A DNA stretch of 22,348 bases from HGM11368 sp051883415 (GTDB lineage Bacteria > Bacillota > Clostridia > Christensenellales > UBA3700): contig JBJETR010000004.1 in NCBI GenBank assembly GCA_051883415.1, forward strand, positions 1-22,348, given 5' to 3'. Below the pieces are notes generated by a model that saw nothing but the letters and a program-made list of their open reading frames with translations, ran no database searches and was not told where the DNA came from. A program made the translations under genes and the position numbers. Each line of letters opens with the position of its first letter. Position 1 is the stretch's first letter. Shown here one piece after another: positions 15,832-21,865 of the stretch.

Positions 15832-16300
15832 ATTAGTTAGATAATTTGTTTCATCACCACGTGTAGGATTGGAGATACGCTCTCGCCTTTGACGTATGCT
15901 CTCGCCATGCAGATAACAATCCTTATACAACAACGCTACACGAGCAATAATAAGTTAGTTGATTATTATCGTAACTACGTGTACTATTTGAGATACGCTC
16001 TCGCCTTTGACGTATGCTCTCGCCATGCAGATAACAATCCTTATACAACAACGCCACACGACAATTATAAGTTAGTCGATTAGTATCGTAACTACGTGTA
16101 CTATTGGAGATACGCTTTCGCCTTCGACGATATGATCTAGCCTTGCAAATAACAATCCTTATACAATAACGCTACACGAGCAATTATAAGTTAGTCGATT
16201 TGTATAGTCACTGCATGCGCTATTGCAGGAATACTCTCGCCTTGCAGTGGAGAGTCCTTAGATAATAGCGCTCCCGTTGGCACGAATAAAATCTTACGCA
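15832..16300. repeat. About 118-bp tandem repeat: spoVAD 3' end plus three downstream copies
   Basis: Copies are spaced 118, 117 and 119 bp, as measured at the ACGTGT block at 15859, 15977 and 16094 and the matching GCATGC at 16213 inside spoVAD. Each contains a GTTAG…GATT block matching the spoVAD stop region, TACGCTCTCGCC-like and CTTGC…TCCTTA blocks, and ends near ACGAGCAA. The two copies at about 15832-16070 are close to identical over most of their length, so at least one duplication is recent; similarity to the gene itself is lower. The array fills the spoVAD-spoVAEb gap. Coding frames are disrupted in all three extra copies. Confidence 0.9.
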
Positions 16301-17189
16301 TTTGTCGAGAACAAAGCATTGGATAAAAATAGGAGCAAAATACCAGCGAACAACAGCCTGCGCCTGAACCGCCTTGTCCCGCCTTTTGCTCTTTGCTGTA
16401 TATTATAGAACCGCAATCGTTGAGATTGTCTGCCTCTATGCCCTCCTGTGACAATAGATAGTGCAAGGTTTCCCTGCCAAATCTACCCAAATCGCCCGTG
16501 ATTATCATATCATAGTCATTAGGCGTAGTGCCCGTTGCTTGCAAATGAGCGTTGATAGTATCGTATGCCGCAGGTGCCATTGCCGCACCCATATTATTGA
16601 CGTCGTTACACTTGAGGTCTACTATTTTGCCTACGGTGTATTGACTGATATACGGCTTATCACTCGGCTCTTTAGTAAGCAATACACAACCGCTACCCGT
16701 CACCGTCATTTGCGACTCGGGAGTAGGTTGAGTGCCAAGCTCCAAGGGATATCGATATTGCCTCTCCGCCGTAGCGAAATGCGAGCTTGTAATGGCGATG
16801 ACTTTATTCATATCGTTATTGATTAGGTTGCTAGCCACAATAAGTGACTCACCGAAAGTCGCACACGCATTATATAATCCCATAAACGGCACTTCAAACT
16901 CTCTTGCACTAAAGCTAGTAGGCACAATTTGATTGATGAGGTCACCACCCACTATACAGTCTAGGTCGTGCTGGGTAAGTCCTGCCTTGTCAAGACAATG
17001 CTGTATATTGGTCTTTTGCATCTTAATCTCCGCCATTTCGTGCGTTTTACAACCCCACATATCGTCTTCGATTATACTGTCGATATATTGGTGAAGTCTG
17101 CCTTTGCCTTCATAGCTACCTGCAATGGTAGCAACGTTGTCAATATATACCTTTTTTTCTAAAATATAAGTCGATGCCCCTACTTTCAT
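16191..17189 (-). CDS. spoVAD: Stage V sporulation protein AD
   Basis: SpoVAD is the dipicolinic-acid-binding, thiolase-fold subunit of the SpoVA complex, peripheral to the spore inner membrane. The 332-residue protein shows the family pattern: MKVGASTYILEKKVYI at the start, the acid-rich EDDMWGCKTHEMAE segment, LINQIVPTSFSAREF, VPFMGLYNACATFGES (thiolase nucleophile region), and GQGGSGAGCCSLVF near residue 275. It closes with the strand IPAIAHAVTIQ. Length is normal. GAGGTGAG precedes the ATG and only 8 bp separate it from spoVAC. The last roughly 38 codons are the source of the tandem repeat found downstream. Confidence 0.96.
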   Translation of the reverse strand: MKVGASTYILEKKVYIDNVATIAGSYEGKGRLHQYIDSIIEDDMWGCKTHEMAEIKMQKTNIQHCLDKAGLTQHDLDCIVGGDLINQIVPTSFSAREFEVPFMGLYNACATFGESLIVASNLINNDMNKVIAITSSHFATAERQYRYPLELGTQPTPESQMTVTGSGCVLLTKEPSDKPYISQYTVGKIVDLKCNDVNNMGAAMAPAAYDTINAHLQATGTTPNDYDMIITGDLGRFGRETLHYLLSQEGIEADNLNDCGSIIYSKEQKAGQGGSGAGCCSLVFCSYFYPMLCSRQMRKILFVPTGALLSKDSPLQGESIPAIAHAVTIQID

Positions 17190-17197
17190 GTCTCACC

Positions 17198-17644
17198 TCA
17201 AAACAAGCCGATTATATAATAGATTATCCCTACGGCAACCGATACTCCCACACCCGACACGATGATAGGACCTGCAACGAGAAACATCTTAGCCATTGTG
17301 CCGAAGATAATGCCTTCTTTCCTAAATTCTATCGCCGGCGAAACTACGGAATTGGCAAAACCCGTGATAGGAATAATTGTTCCTGCACCGGCATACGCAC
17401 CAAGCTTGTCGTACCAACCTAGCCCCGTAAAAAACGAACCTAAAAAAATCATTGTTATACTAGTAAGCGTGGCAACGTCCTTGACTTCCCACTTAGGAAA
17501 CAAATAAGTGTATAGATCGCTAAAACCTTGACCTATCATGCAGATAATTCCGCCTACCACGAATGCAATTGTAAGCGTCATCCATTCGTTGCTCTTTTGT
17601 GCATTCTTGTGTACGTACTCTTGATATTGGTTGCTATCAATCAT
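17198..17644 (-). CDS. spoVAC: Stage V sporulation protein AC
   Basis: SpoVAC is an integral membrane subunit of the SpoVA dipicolinic acid channel; the B. subtilis protein behaves as a mechanosensitive channel. The 148-residue product has a soluble N-terminus (about 1-20), a helix FVVGGIICMIGQG, a central LGSFFTGLGWYDKLG segment, and the conserved loop GAGTIIPITGFANSVVSPAIEFRKEG, which is written here only in part: TIIPITGFANSVVSPA. A final helix begins near FLVAGPIIVSG. GAGAGGGA is the ribosome binding site. The ATG overlaps the stop of an upstream 32-codon ORF by one base (TAATG), suggesting coupled translation. No spoVAA or spoVAB is present, as in many Clostridia. Confidence 0.95.
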   Translation of the reverse strand: MIDSNQYQEYVHKNAQKSNEWMTLTIAFVVGGIICMIGQGFSDLYTYLFPKWEVKDVATLTSITMIFLGSFFTGLGWYDKLGAYAGAGTIIPITGFANSVVSPAIEFRKEGIIFGTMAKMFLVAGPIIVSGVGVSVAVGIIYYIIGLF

Positions 17645-17742
17645 TATTTTCCCTCTCTTTCGCTCGGCTCGATACGCCTAATTTCGGTGTCTTCCAAGTT
17701 ATCTCTGACCAACACACTCTTAAAATCTTTGATTTTTTGCAT
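17644..17742 (-). CDS. Possible 32-aa leader ORF before spoVAC
   Basis: This unrecognised short frame begins MQKIKDFKSVL and is rich in charged residues (ending EPSEREGK). Its case rests on position: AGGAG lies seven bases before the ATG, and its TAA shares a base with the spoVAC ATG. The AGGAG is inside the 3' arm of the hairpin at 17744-17784, so translation could be blocked in read-through RNA from sigF. It could act as a leader peptide coupling gate for spoVAC, or be a chance frame. I know of no named homologue. Confidence 0.45.
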   Translation of the reverse strand: MQKIKDFKSVLVRDNLEDTEIRRIEPSEREGK

Positions 17743-17743
17743 A

Positions 17744-17784
17744 AAAAGACTCCTACCTATATTGTTGACTAGTAGGAGTCTTTT
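17744..17784 (-). terminator. Terminator-like hairpin between sigF and spoVA genes, overlapping a ribosome binding site
   Basis: On the minus strand AAAAGACTCCTAC and GTAGGAGTCTTTT form a 13-bp stem around a 15-base loop, followed by one more T and then ATG. It has the shape of an intrinsic terminator for the spoIIA operon, while the AGGAG of the next ORF is buried in its 3' arm. Confidence 0.75.
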
Positions 17785-17788
17785 ATTC
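17758..17788 (-). promoter_or_regulatory. Tentative forespore (sigma-G-like) promoter for spoVA genes
   Basis: GAATA (17784-17788) just after the sigF stop matches a sigma-G -35 core, and CAATATA (17758-17764) matches six of seven positions of CATNHTA. The spacing is 19 bp, one longer than usual, and the inferred start lies very close to the AGGAG, so this is only a candidate. Confidence 0.25.
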
Positions 17789-17789
17789 C

Positions 17790-18506
17790 TTAGCTGAGAG
17801 CTTTTCTTAATTCTTTGAGTACTTTGCTCTCGATTCTCGATATTTGCACTTGTGACACGCCTAAAATATTTGCAATTTCGCTCTGCGTTTTGTCCCTATA
17901 ATACCTTAGCACAATTACGTTACGCTCACGCTCGGGAAGGGACTTGATAATGTCTTTGAGCATTATCTTGTCTAACATATCGTTTTCGCCCTGTCCGTCC
18001 GTAAGCTTATCTAGCACACACCCCTTAGAATCGTCGTCATACTTTTCGTATATCGATACCGGGTACTTGGAACTGTCCAGCACAAAAACCGCCTCGTGAA
18101 CGTCAACGCCAAAATGCTCCGCTATTTCTTCAATGCCGGGTTGCCTATCGTTTTGTTGACAAAAATCAGATATATAAGCTTGCATCTTAGAATTGAGAAG
18201 CTTGACCATTCGGCTGACTTTGATTGCGCCGTCGTCTCTGATATACCTCTTGATTTCTCCAGCAATCATCGGTACGGCGTAGGTGGAAAATCGCACGTTG
18301 TAGCTACTGTCAAAATTGCTGACGGCTTTGACAAACCCGAGTGAACCGAGTTGCAACAAGTCGTCGTACTCGATTTGACGATTCTTGTACCTTTTGGCTA
18401 TGCTTTTGACAAGCGGCATATTGTTGACAAGCAAGTCGGTTAAGGCTTGCTTGTCGCCCGCTTGAGCTTGTTGTATAAGCTTGATTGTCGTGTCGTGGTC
18501 AAGCAT
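17790..18506 (-). CDS. sigF: RNA polymerase sporulation sigma factor SigF
   Basis: Sigma-F is the first forespore-specific sigma factor, held inactive by SpoIIAB until SpoIIAA is dephosphorylated. The 238-residue sigma-70-family protein shows region 2 (about 28-100, with YDDLLQLGSLGFVKAVSNFD and RFSTYAVPMIAGEIKRYIRD), a region 3 with EIAEHFGVDVHEA near 127, and region 4 with the helix-turn-helix TQSEIANILGVSQVQISRIE close to the C-terminus. Gene order places it third after spoIIAA and spoIIAB, and its ATG overlaps the spoIIAB stop by one base. This context distinguishes it from sigma-G and sigma-B, which are its closest relatives. Confidence 0.96.
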   Translation of the reverse strand: MLDHDTTIKLIQQAQAGDKQALTDLLVNNMPLVKSIAKRYKNRQIEYDDLLQLGSLGFVKAVSNFDSSYNVRFSTYAVPMIAGEIKRYIRDDGAIKVSRMVKLLNSKMQAYISDFCQQNDRQPGIEEIAEHFGVDVHEAVFVLDSSKYPVSIYEKYDDDSKGCVLDKLTDGQGENDMLDKIMLKDIIKSLPERERNVIVLRYYRDKTQSEIANILGVSQVQISRIESKVLKELRKALS

Positions 18507-18931
18507 TAGTTGTCCTCTTTGATTATTTTGGTCATAACCACTCTAGTACCACTGCCTACTTGCGAAGTAACCGTGACGCTATCCATAAAGGTGTTCATGA
18601 GAGTAAAGCCCATTCCGCTACGCTCTTGCTCCGGACGAGTAGTAAAGAATGGTTGCATTGCCTTTTCTACGTCCTCAATACCTTTGCCGTGGTCTTCTAT
18701 GATTATTGACGCCTTATTATTTTCTAAACTAACCGTCACGTCTATTGTCTGTTCTTCGTCACGGCTATATGCGTGCACAACGCAGTTGGTGAATGCTTCG
18801 GAAACAGCCGTTTTGATTTCGTCTAGTTGTTCAAGCGTTGGATTGAGATGTGCACAAAACGCCGAAACGGTGCTCCTCACAAACGCTTCGTTGGACGACA
18901 ACGCCGATATTTGCATATAAAATTTGTTCAT
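18506..18931 (-). CDS. spoIIAB: Anti-sigma F factor / serine kinase SpoIIAB
   Basis: SpoIIAB binds and blocks sigma-F and phosphorylates SpoIIAA. The 141-residue protein has the GHKL ATPase elements: an N box with SEAFTNCVVHAY (Glu45 and Asn49), a G1 box EDHGKGIED (78-86), and the ATP-lid stretch ERSGMGFTLM (103-112). Length is normal. GAGG sits just before the ATG, and seven bases separate it from the spoIIAA stop. Its end overlaps sigF, which would help keep anti-sigma and sigma levels matched. Confidence 0.97.
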   Translation of the reverse strand: MNKFYMQISALSSNEAFVRSTVSAFCAHLNPTLEQLDEIKTAVSEAFTNCVVHAYSRDEEQTIDVTVSLENNKASIIIEDHGKGIEDVEKAMQPFFTTRPEQERSGMGFTLMNTFMDSVTVTSQVGSGTRVVMTKIIKEDN

Positions 18932-18938
18932 AATTACC

Positions 18939-19250
18939 TCACTTTGCTATCTTGTTGATGATTGTATAGATGCCTGCGGTGTTGAGTATCTTGTCAATAT
19001 GTCCGCTCGCACCCGTAATATGCACGTACATGCCTTTGGCTTTGAGTTTTTTGTATCTGCCAAGAAGCACGCCTATGCCCGTGCTATCCATAAAGGTTAC
19101 GCCGCTAAAATCAAAAATAAAATTTTGGACTACGGCTAAATCTATAGCCCAATCGAGTTTTTTACGCACTTCTACCGCCGAATATTCGTCCAACTCCCCC
19201 GCCAAACGAGCTATGAGTCTGTTGGGTTGATGAATTATCTCTATCTGCAT
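18939..19250 (-). CDS. spoIIAA: Anti-anti-sigma F factor SpoIIAA
   Basis: SpoIIAA is the STAS-domain antagonist that, when unphosphorylated, strips SpoIIAB from sigma-F. I place the start at MQIEIIHQPN, because AAGGAGAAG lies six bases upstream, although the frame stays open upstream to 19301; this gives 103 residues. The phosphorylation site is in FMDSTGIGVLLGRYK, Ser56 from this start, corresponding to Ser58 of the B. subtilis protein. It is the first gene of the spoIIA operon. A TATAAT-like sequence lies upstream near 19270, but I did not find a clear sigma-H promoter, which would be expected. Confidence 0.96.
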   Translation of the reverse strand: MQIEIIHQPNRLIARLAGELDEYSAVEVRKKLDWAIDLAVVQNFIFDFSGVTFMDSTGIGVLLGRYKKLKAKGMYVHITGASGHIDKILNTAGIYTIINKIAK

Positions 19251-19342
19251 ATTCTTCTCCTTGTGATTGATAGTTAGATTATAAATCAACTGAGTTGTCA
19301 CTAAATGAGATTGTTTGATAGGATATGACGGATTTTAGCAAT

Positions 19343-19366
19343 AAAAAACGACGGCTAAAGCCGTCG
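19343..19366 (-). terminator. Intrinsic terminator after the AraC-type gene
   Basis: CGACGGC and GCCGTCG form a perfect 7-bp stem with a TTTA loop, followed on the minus strand by six Ts. It separates the regulator gene from the spoIIA operon. Confidence 0.9.
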
Positions 19367-19391
19367 CTGTATGAAAATGATTATGCGTGAT

Positions 19392-20252
19392 TTATTTGAT
19401 TGCTATCCAAAGTTCAAAATAGTAGTCCGGCGACTGCGTATCGGCAGACGGATAAACCTCCATCTCTATACTCTTAGCGTATTCGTAGCCACTCTGTGGG
19501 AAAAACTCCGTACATATCTTTTTGTACGTCTTGACAAAAGAATCGGGTAACTTGCCCTTGACAGGGAAAACAGCGTAGGTTTGTGCGGGTATTTCGATAA
19601 CTTCAAACCCCTCGTCAACCTCTCTACCGTCATACTCAACCGCCAATCCGTAAGGGAATTGATTACCCTCAAATTGCGAGGTAAACGAAATACCTAGCAA
19701 ACCTTTTAGTCGTGGGTTGGAAGGAATGCTCGAGATAAGGCTATCCAACGTACCGTCCTCGCTACATTGCTGCCAAAACGCAGGAATCTTGTTGAAAGTC
19801 AATTCCTTCTCGGCAACAAATCGTTGCCTTTTGCAAACTACTTTGAATGAGTCTAATTTTTCTATTCTGTAGTCCATAGTGTTGCCTCCTTGTAAAGATA
19901 AAGTAACGTTGAGGCGAGAAAAGAACTTAGTAGCAGCACAATTTTTGGCTTGCATCGGAGTCACTCCGTGAAAACGTGTAAATGCCCTAGAGAAACTCTC
20001 CGGTGTGTCGTAGCCGTATTTTAGCGCTACGTCCAACACCTTCTGACCTTCAGCCAAATCTTTGGCGGATTGCGAAAGTCTGCGAAGACGAATATACTCT
20101 CCCAAAGTGTAACCGCATATGCAAGCAAAGACCTTTTGAAAATGAAAAGCCGACGAGTACGCTCTCTTAGCAACCTCCTGGAAGTCAATATCGTCCGTTA
20201 GGTTATCCTCAACGTAGTCTATAGCTCTTTGTATGCCTGCTATCCAATTCAT
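19392..20252 (-). CDS. AraC-family regulator with C-terminal GyrI-like effector domain
   Basis: The 286-residue protein joins an N-terminal AraC/XylS double helix-turn-helix (about 8-105, with SSAFHFQKVFACICGYTLGE, here the first recognition region, and YGYDTPESFSRAFTRFHGVTP) to a GyrI-like small-molecule domain (about 127-286, ending in DYYFELWIAIK). This is the architecture of Rob/SoxS-like and multidrug-sensing regulators; the GyrI-like part usually binds hydrophobic or cationic ligands. GGAGAG precedes the ATG. It is transcribed alone and ends at a terminator. The target genes are not evident; the neighbouring acetyltransferase is a possible one. Confidence 0.92.
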   Translation of the reverse strand: MNWIAGIQRAIDYVEDNLTDDIDFQEVAKRAYSSAFHFQKVFACICGYTLGEYIRLRRLSQSAKDLAEGQKVLDVALKYGYDTPESFSRAFTRFHGVTPMQAKNCAATKFFSRLNVTLSLQGGNTMDYRIEKLDSFKVVCKRQRFVAEKELTFNKIPAFWQQCSEDGTLDSLISSIPSNPRLKGLLGISFTSQFEGNQFPYGLAVEYDGREVDEGFEVIEIPAQTYAVFPVKGKLPDSFVKTYKKICTEFFPQSGYEYAKSIEMEVYPSADTQSPDYYFELWIAIK

Positions 20253-20364
20253 TCTTGCTCTCCGTTCGACTATATTCTATCGCAAAGAAAATATAATTTC
20301 TTGACAATTTGTGCTGTTGAGTGTTAGGTTGAAAAATTGTTATTTAAAAATTTTATTATCCAAA

Positions 20365-20793
20365 TTATAATATCTTTAGCATTTTGACGTGAAGCACGTG
20401 CTCTTCGTAGTACTTGTCCTCGGTAGCAACGTAGCCACACTTTTCGTAGAACCCTTGAGAGCGAACTTGTGCGGAGATGAGTAGCGTCTTGGCGCCTTGG
20501 GCAATAGCAATCTTTTCTAATTCTTTGACTACCTCGGCACCTAAACCGTGCTTGCGGTATTCTTTGACAACGGCAATTCGACCAAGTTTGTAAGTACTTG
20601 ACGCTTGGTCGTACAAAAATACTCTGCCCGTGGCGATCGCATCACCGCAATCGTCATACAAAACTATCGTGTCAGCCCATGCGTCCACGTCGTCAAACTC
20701 GTCTTGAAAGCCTTGCTCTATCTCGAAGACGACATGCCTGATATACTTACTGTCGTCGCTTATGCCGACTGTTCTCTTGATACTATATTGCAT
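20365..20793 (-). CDS. GNAT-family N-acetyltransferase
   Basis: The 142-residue protein has a GNAT fold of the ElaA/YjcF-like type. It shows VFEIEQGFQDEFDDVD near the start, the IATGRVF strand, the acetyl-CoA pyrophosphate loop YRKHGLGAEVV (about 79-89), and FYEKCGYVATEDKYYEEHVLHVKM at the end, given here only as landmarks FYEKCGY and HVLHVKM. The substrate is not predictable. No Shine-Dalgarno sequence precedes the ATG; TTACAAT sits six bases upstream, so the mRNA could be leaderless. The downstream AraC-type gene begins 112 bp beyond its stop with no strong terminator between them. Confidence 0.93.
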   Translation of the reverse strand: MQYSIKRTVGISDDSKYIRHVVFEIEQGFQDEFDDVDAWADTIVLYDDCGDAIATGRVFLYDQASSTYKLGRIAVVKEYRKHGLGAEVVKELEKIAIAQGAKTLLISAQVRSQGFYEKCGYVATEDKYYEEHVLHVKMLKIL

Positions 20794-20825
20794 AGATTGA
20801 TTGTAACATATTTTCGGGCGGGTGT

Positions 20826-20865
20826 AAATATAAAAGCAAACACTGACGTGTTTGCTTTTATATTT
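20826..20865. terminator. Long bidirectional terminator hairpin
   Basis: An 18-base A/T-flanked arm containing AAAAGCAAACAC pairs perfectly with its GTGTTTGCTTTT complement around a TGAC loop. The A-rich and T-rich flanks make it work in either direction; here it should end the minus-strand 150-aa gene. A second small stem-loop (TAATATTC/GAATATTA) lies at 20881-20901. Confidence 0.88.
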
Positions 20866-20925
20866 TAGAAGGATATATAGTAATATTCTAGATGAATATT
20901 ATTATATCTGTGTAAATTGATAATA

Positions 20926-21378
20926 TTAGGCACTGCAGCCCAATACATACTCAATCAATTGGTTCAAGTCACTTTTATAATCATACAAAGTTTCAAAGAG
21001 TTTTTCTGTATCTTCAATAATATCCTTTGGTATGTCCTTTAAATAAGATTTAGCCAAAGTTAGACATTCTATCATATTATTAAAGTTTTTTGTAGAACCC
21101 GACATGTTTAGCATATAGCAACACATTCCAATCAAAATGGAATACAATTTTTCACGATCATTATTATAAAAGTAATCTATTATTCCACTTCTAAAACTGC
21201 CAAAGGAAGTTTTGTCTACATTGACATCAGCAGGTATCAGCGCAACTATCTCATTAACTGCGTCATCGGATATCTGTTGGTCAACCAATTTATTTCCCCA
21301 CAAAAACTCACATCGCGAAATCTTGCAACCTAAAATTAAGCCATATTTTAAATTATCTTGTGCTAAATAAATCTTCAT
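20926..21378 (-). CDS. Uncharacterised 150-aa protein, probable target of the divergent XRE regulator
   Basis: I do not recognise this protein. I start it at MKIYLAQDNLKYG, because GGAGGAA lies seven bases upstream and a perfect promoter lies just beyond; the longer frame up to 21528 would run through that promoter. The sequence looks soluble and mostly helical, with an acidic C-terminal half (KDIPKDIIEDTEKLFETLYD) and several cysteines, and no transmembrane segment or catalytic motif I can name. Its base composition is more AT-rich than the core genes nearby. It is flanked by a strong terminator and faces an XRE repressor across a shared operator, the arrangement of a small accessory or phage-derived module. 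Confidence 0.75.
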   Translation of the reverse strand: MKIYLAQDNLKYGLILGCKISRCEFLWGNKLVDQQISDDAVNEIVALIPADVNVDKTSFGSFRSGIIDYFYNNDREKLYSILIGMCCYMLNMSGSTKNFNNMIECLTLAKSYLKDIPKDIIEDTEKLFETLYDYKSDLNQLIEYVLGCSA

Positions 21379-21408
21379 ATTAGCTTCCTCCGCATATTCA
21401 TTGATTAT

Positions 21409-21437
21409 ATTATAGCACTCAATATATTGAGTGTCAA
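21409..21437 (-). promoter_or_regulatory. Consensus sigma-A promoter with operator in its spacer
   Basis: TTGACA (21432-21437) and TATAAT (21409-21414) on the minus strand are separated by exactly 17 bp. This is the best promoter in the window and drives the 150-aa gene. The spacer is almost wholly occupied by the palindrome at 21416-21433. Confidence 0.93.
21416..21433. promoter_or_regulatory. 18-bp perfect palindrome, likely XRE operator
   Basis: CACTCAATATATTGAGTG is identical to its reverse complement. It fills the promoter spacer of the minus-strand gene, and a half-site TATTGAGT recurs at 21453-21460, touching the TATAAT (21460-21465) of the plus-strand regulator. Occupation would block both promoters, consistent with repression and autoregulation. 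Confidence 0.82.
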
Positions 21438-21471
21438 GAGGATTATTAAATTTATTGAGTATAATAAAAAT

Positions 21472-21678
21472 ATGAAGGTATTTGCGGATAGATTGTTGGA
21501 ACTGAGAACAATTAAAAAAATCAGTCAAGCATCACTTGCAAAAAGTTTGAACGTAAGTTATGCGGTAGTTTGCTATTGGGAAACGGACAGAAGCGAACCT
21601 ACCGCACCGAATTTAGTAAAAATTGCAGATTTTTTTGACGTAAGCGTAGATTATCTATTGGGAAGAAGCGATTATTAA
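21472..21678 (+). CDS. Small XRE-family (HTH_3) transcriptional regulator
   Basis: The 68-residue protein is essentially one Cro/C1-type helix-turn-helix domain: LRTIKKISQASLAKSLNVSY, AVVCYWETDRSEPTAPNLVK, and the closing FFDVSVDYLLGRSDY that is very common in Bacillota XRE repressors. I place the start at the ATG at 21472; the frame is open upstream to 21427, but that stretch contains the operator and promoter. TATAAT ends six bases before the ATG and no ribosome binding site is seen, so the transcript may be leaderless. With the divergent 150-aa gene and the palindrome it forms a self-contained regulatory unit. A hairpin terminator follows 24 bp after the stop. Confidence 0.92.
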   Translation: MKVFADRLLELRTIKKISQASLAKSLNVSYAVVCYWETDRSEPTAPNLVKIADFFDVSVDYLLGRSDY

Positions 21679-21702
21679 ACCAAATCTTACAAATCCTTAT
21701 TT

Positions 21703-21732
21703 TAGACCTAAGCATTTTGCTTAGGTCTATTT
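21703..21732. terminator. Hairpin terminator after the XRE gene
   Basis: TAGACCTAAGC and GCTTAGGTCTA form an 11-bp stem with an ATTTT loop followed by TTT. The same GACCTAAG/CTTAGGTC stem recurs at about 21993-22019 and 22149-22175, so it belongs to a family of related terminators ending each repeat block. Confidence 0.8.
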
Positions 21733-21829
21733 GGTTGCAGAGATGTGTACAGCCGTTTCCCTTCGGGAGCCTCGGCTGAGGCTGCGCCCCGAACGCGGGA
21801 GCGGTTCTCATCAATGGCTCTGCCCAATA
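21730..21829 (-). other. GC-rich structured segment with tRNA-acceptor-like ends
   Basis: Read on the minus strand, the segment begins TTGGGCAGAG and ends CTCTGCAACCA, so its ends can pair (GCAGAG/CTCTGC) and finish with a CCA-like tail. Between them are three small stems: CCCG/CGGG, GCCTC/GAGGC and TCCC/GGGA. The GC content is clearly higher than the surroundings. It might be a decayed tRNA-like or small structured RNA, or a short inverted-repeat-bounded element. No protein is credible here. Confidence 0.45.
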
Positions 21830-21865
21830 AAATAAGGACATAGACTAATGTCAATGTCCTTATTT
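21830..21865. terminator. Hairpin terminator within the tRNA-adjacent repeats
   Basis: AAATAAGGACAT and ATGTCCTTATTT form a 12-bp stem with a 12-base loop. On the minus strand it directly follows a CCACCA tail, like the other hairpins in this region. Confidence 0.75.

Noticed and set aside
19251..19342. Sigma-H promoter for spoIIA
   Set aside because: It is expected from knowledge of the operon, but I found no convincing AGGA…GAAT pair, only a TATAAT-like box.
21733..21750. Transposon mosaic end (AGATGTGTA match)
   Set aside because: Only nine bases resemble the Tn5-type end and the remainder diverges; no transposase or paired end is present.
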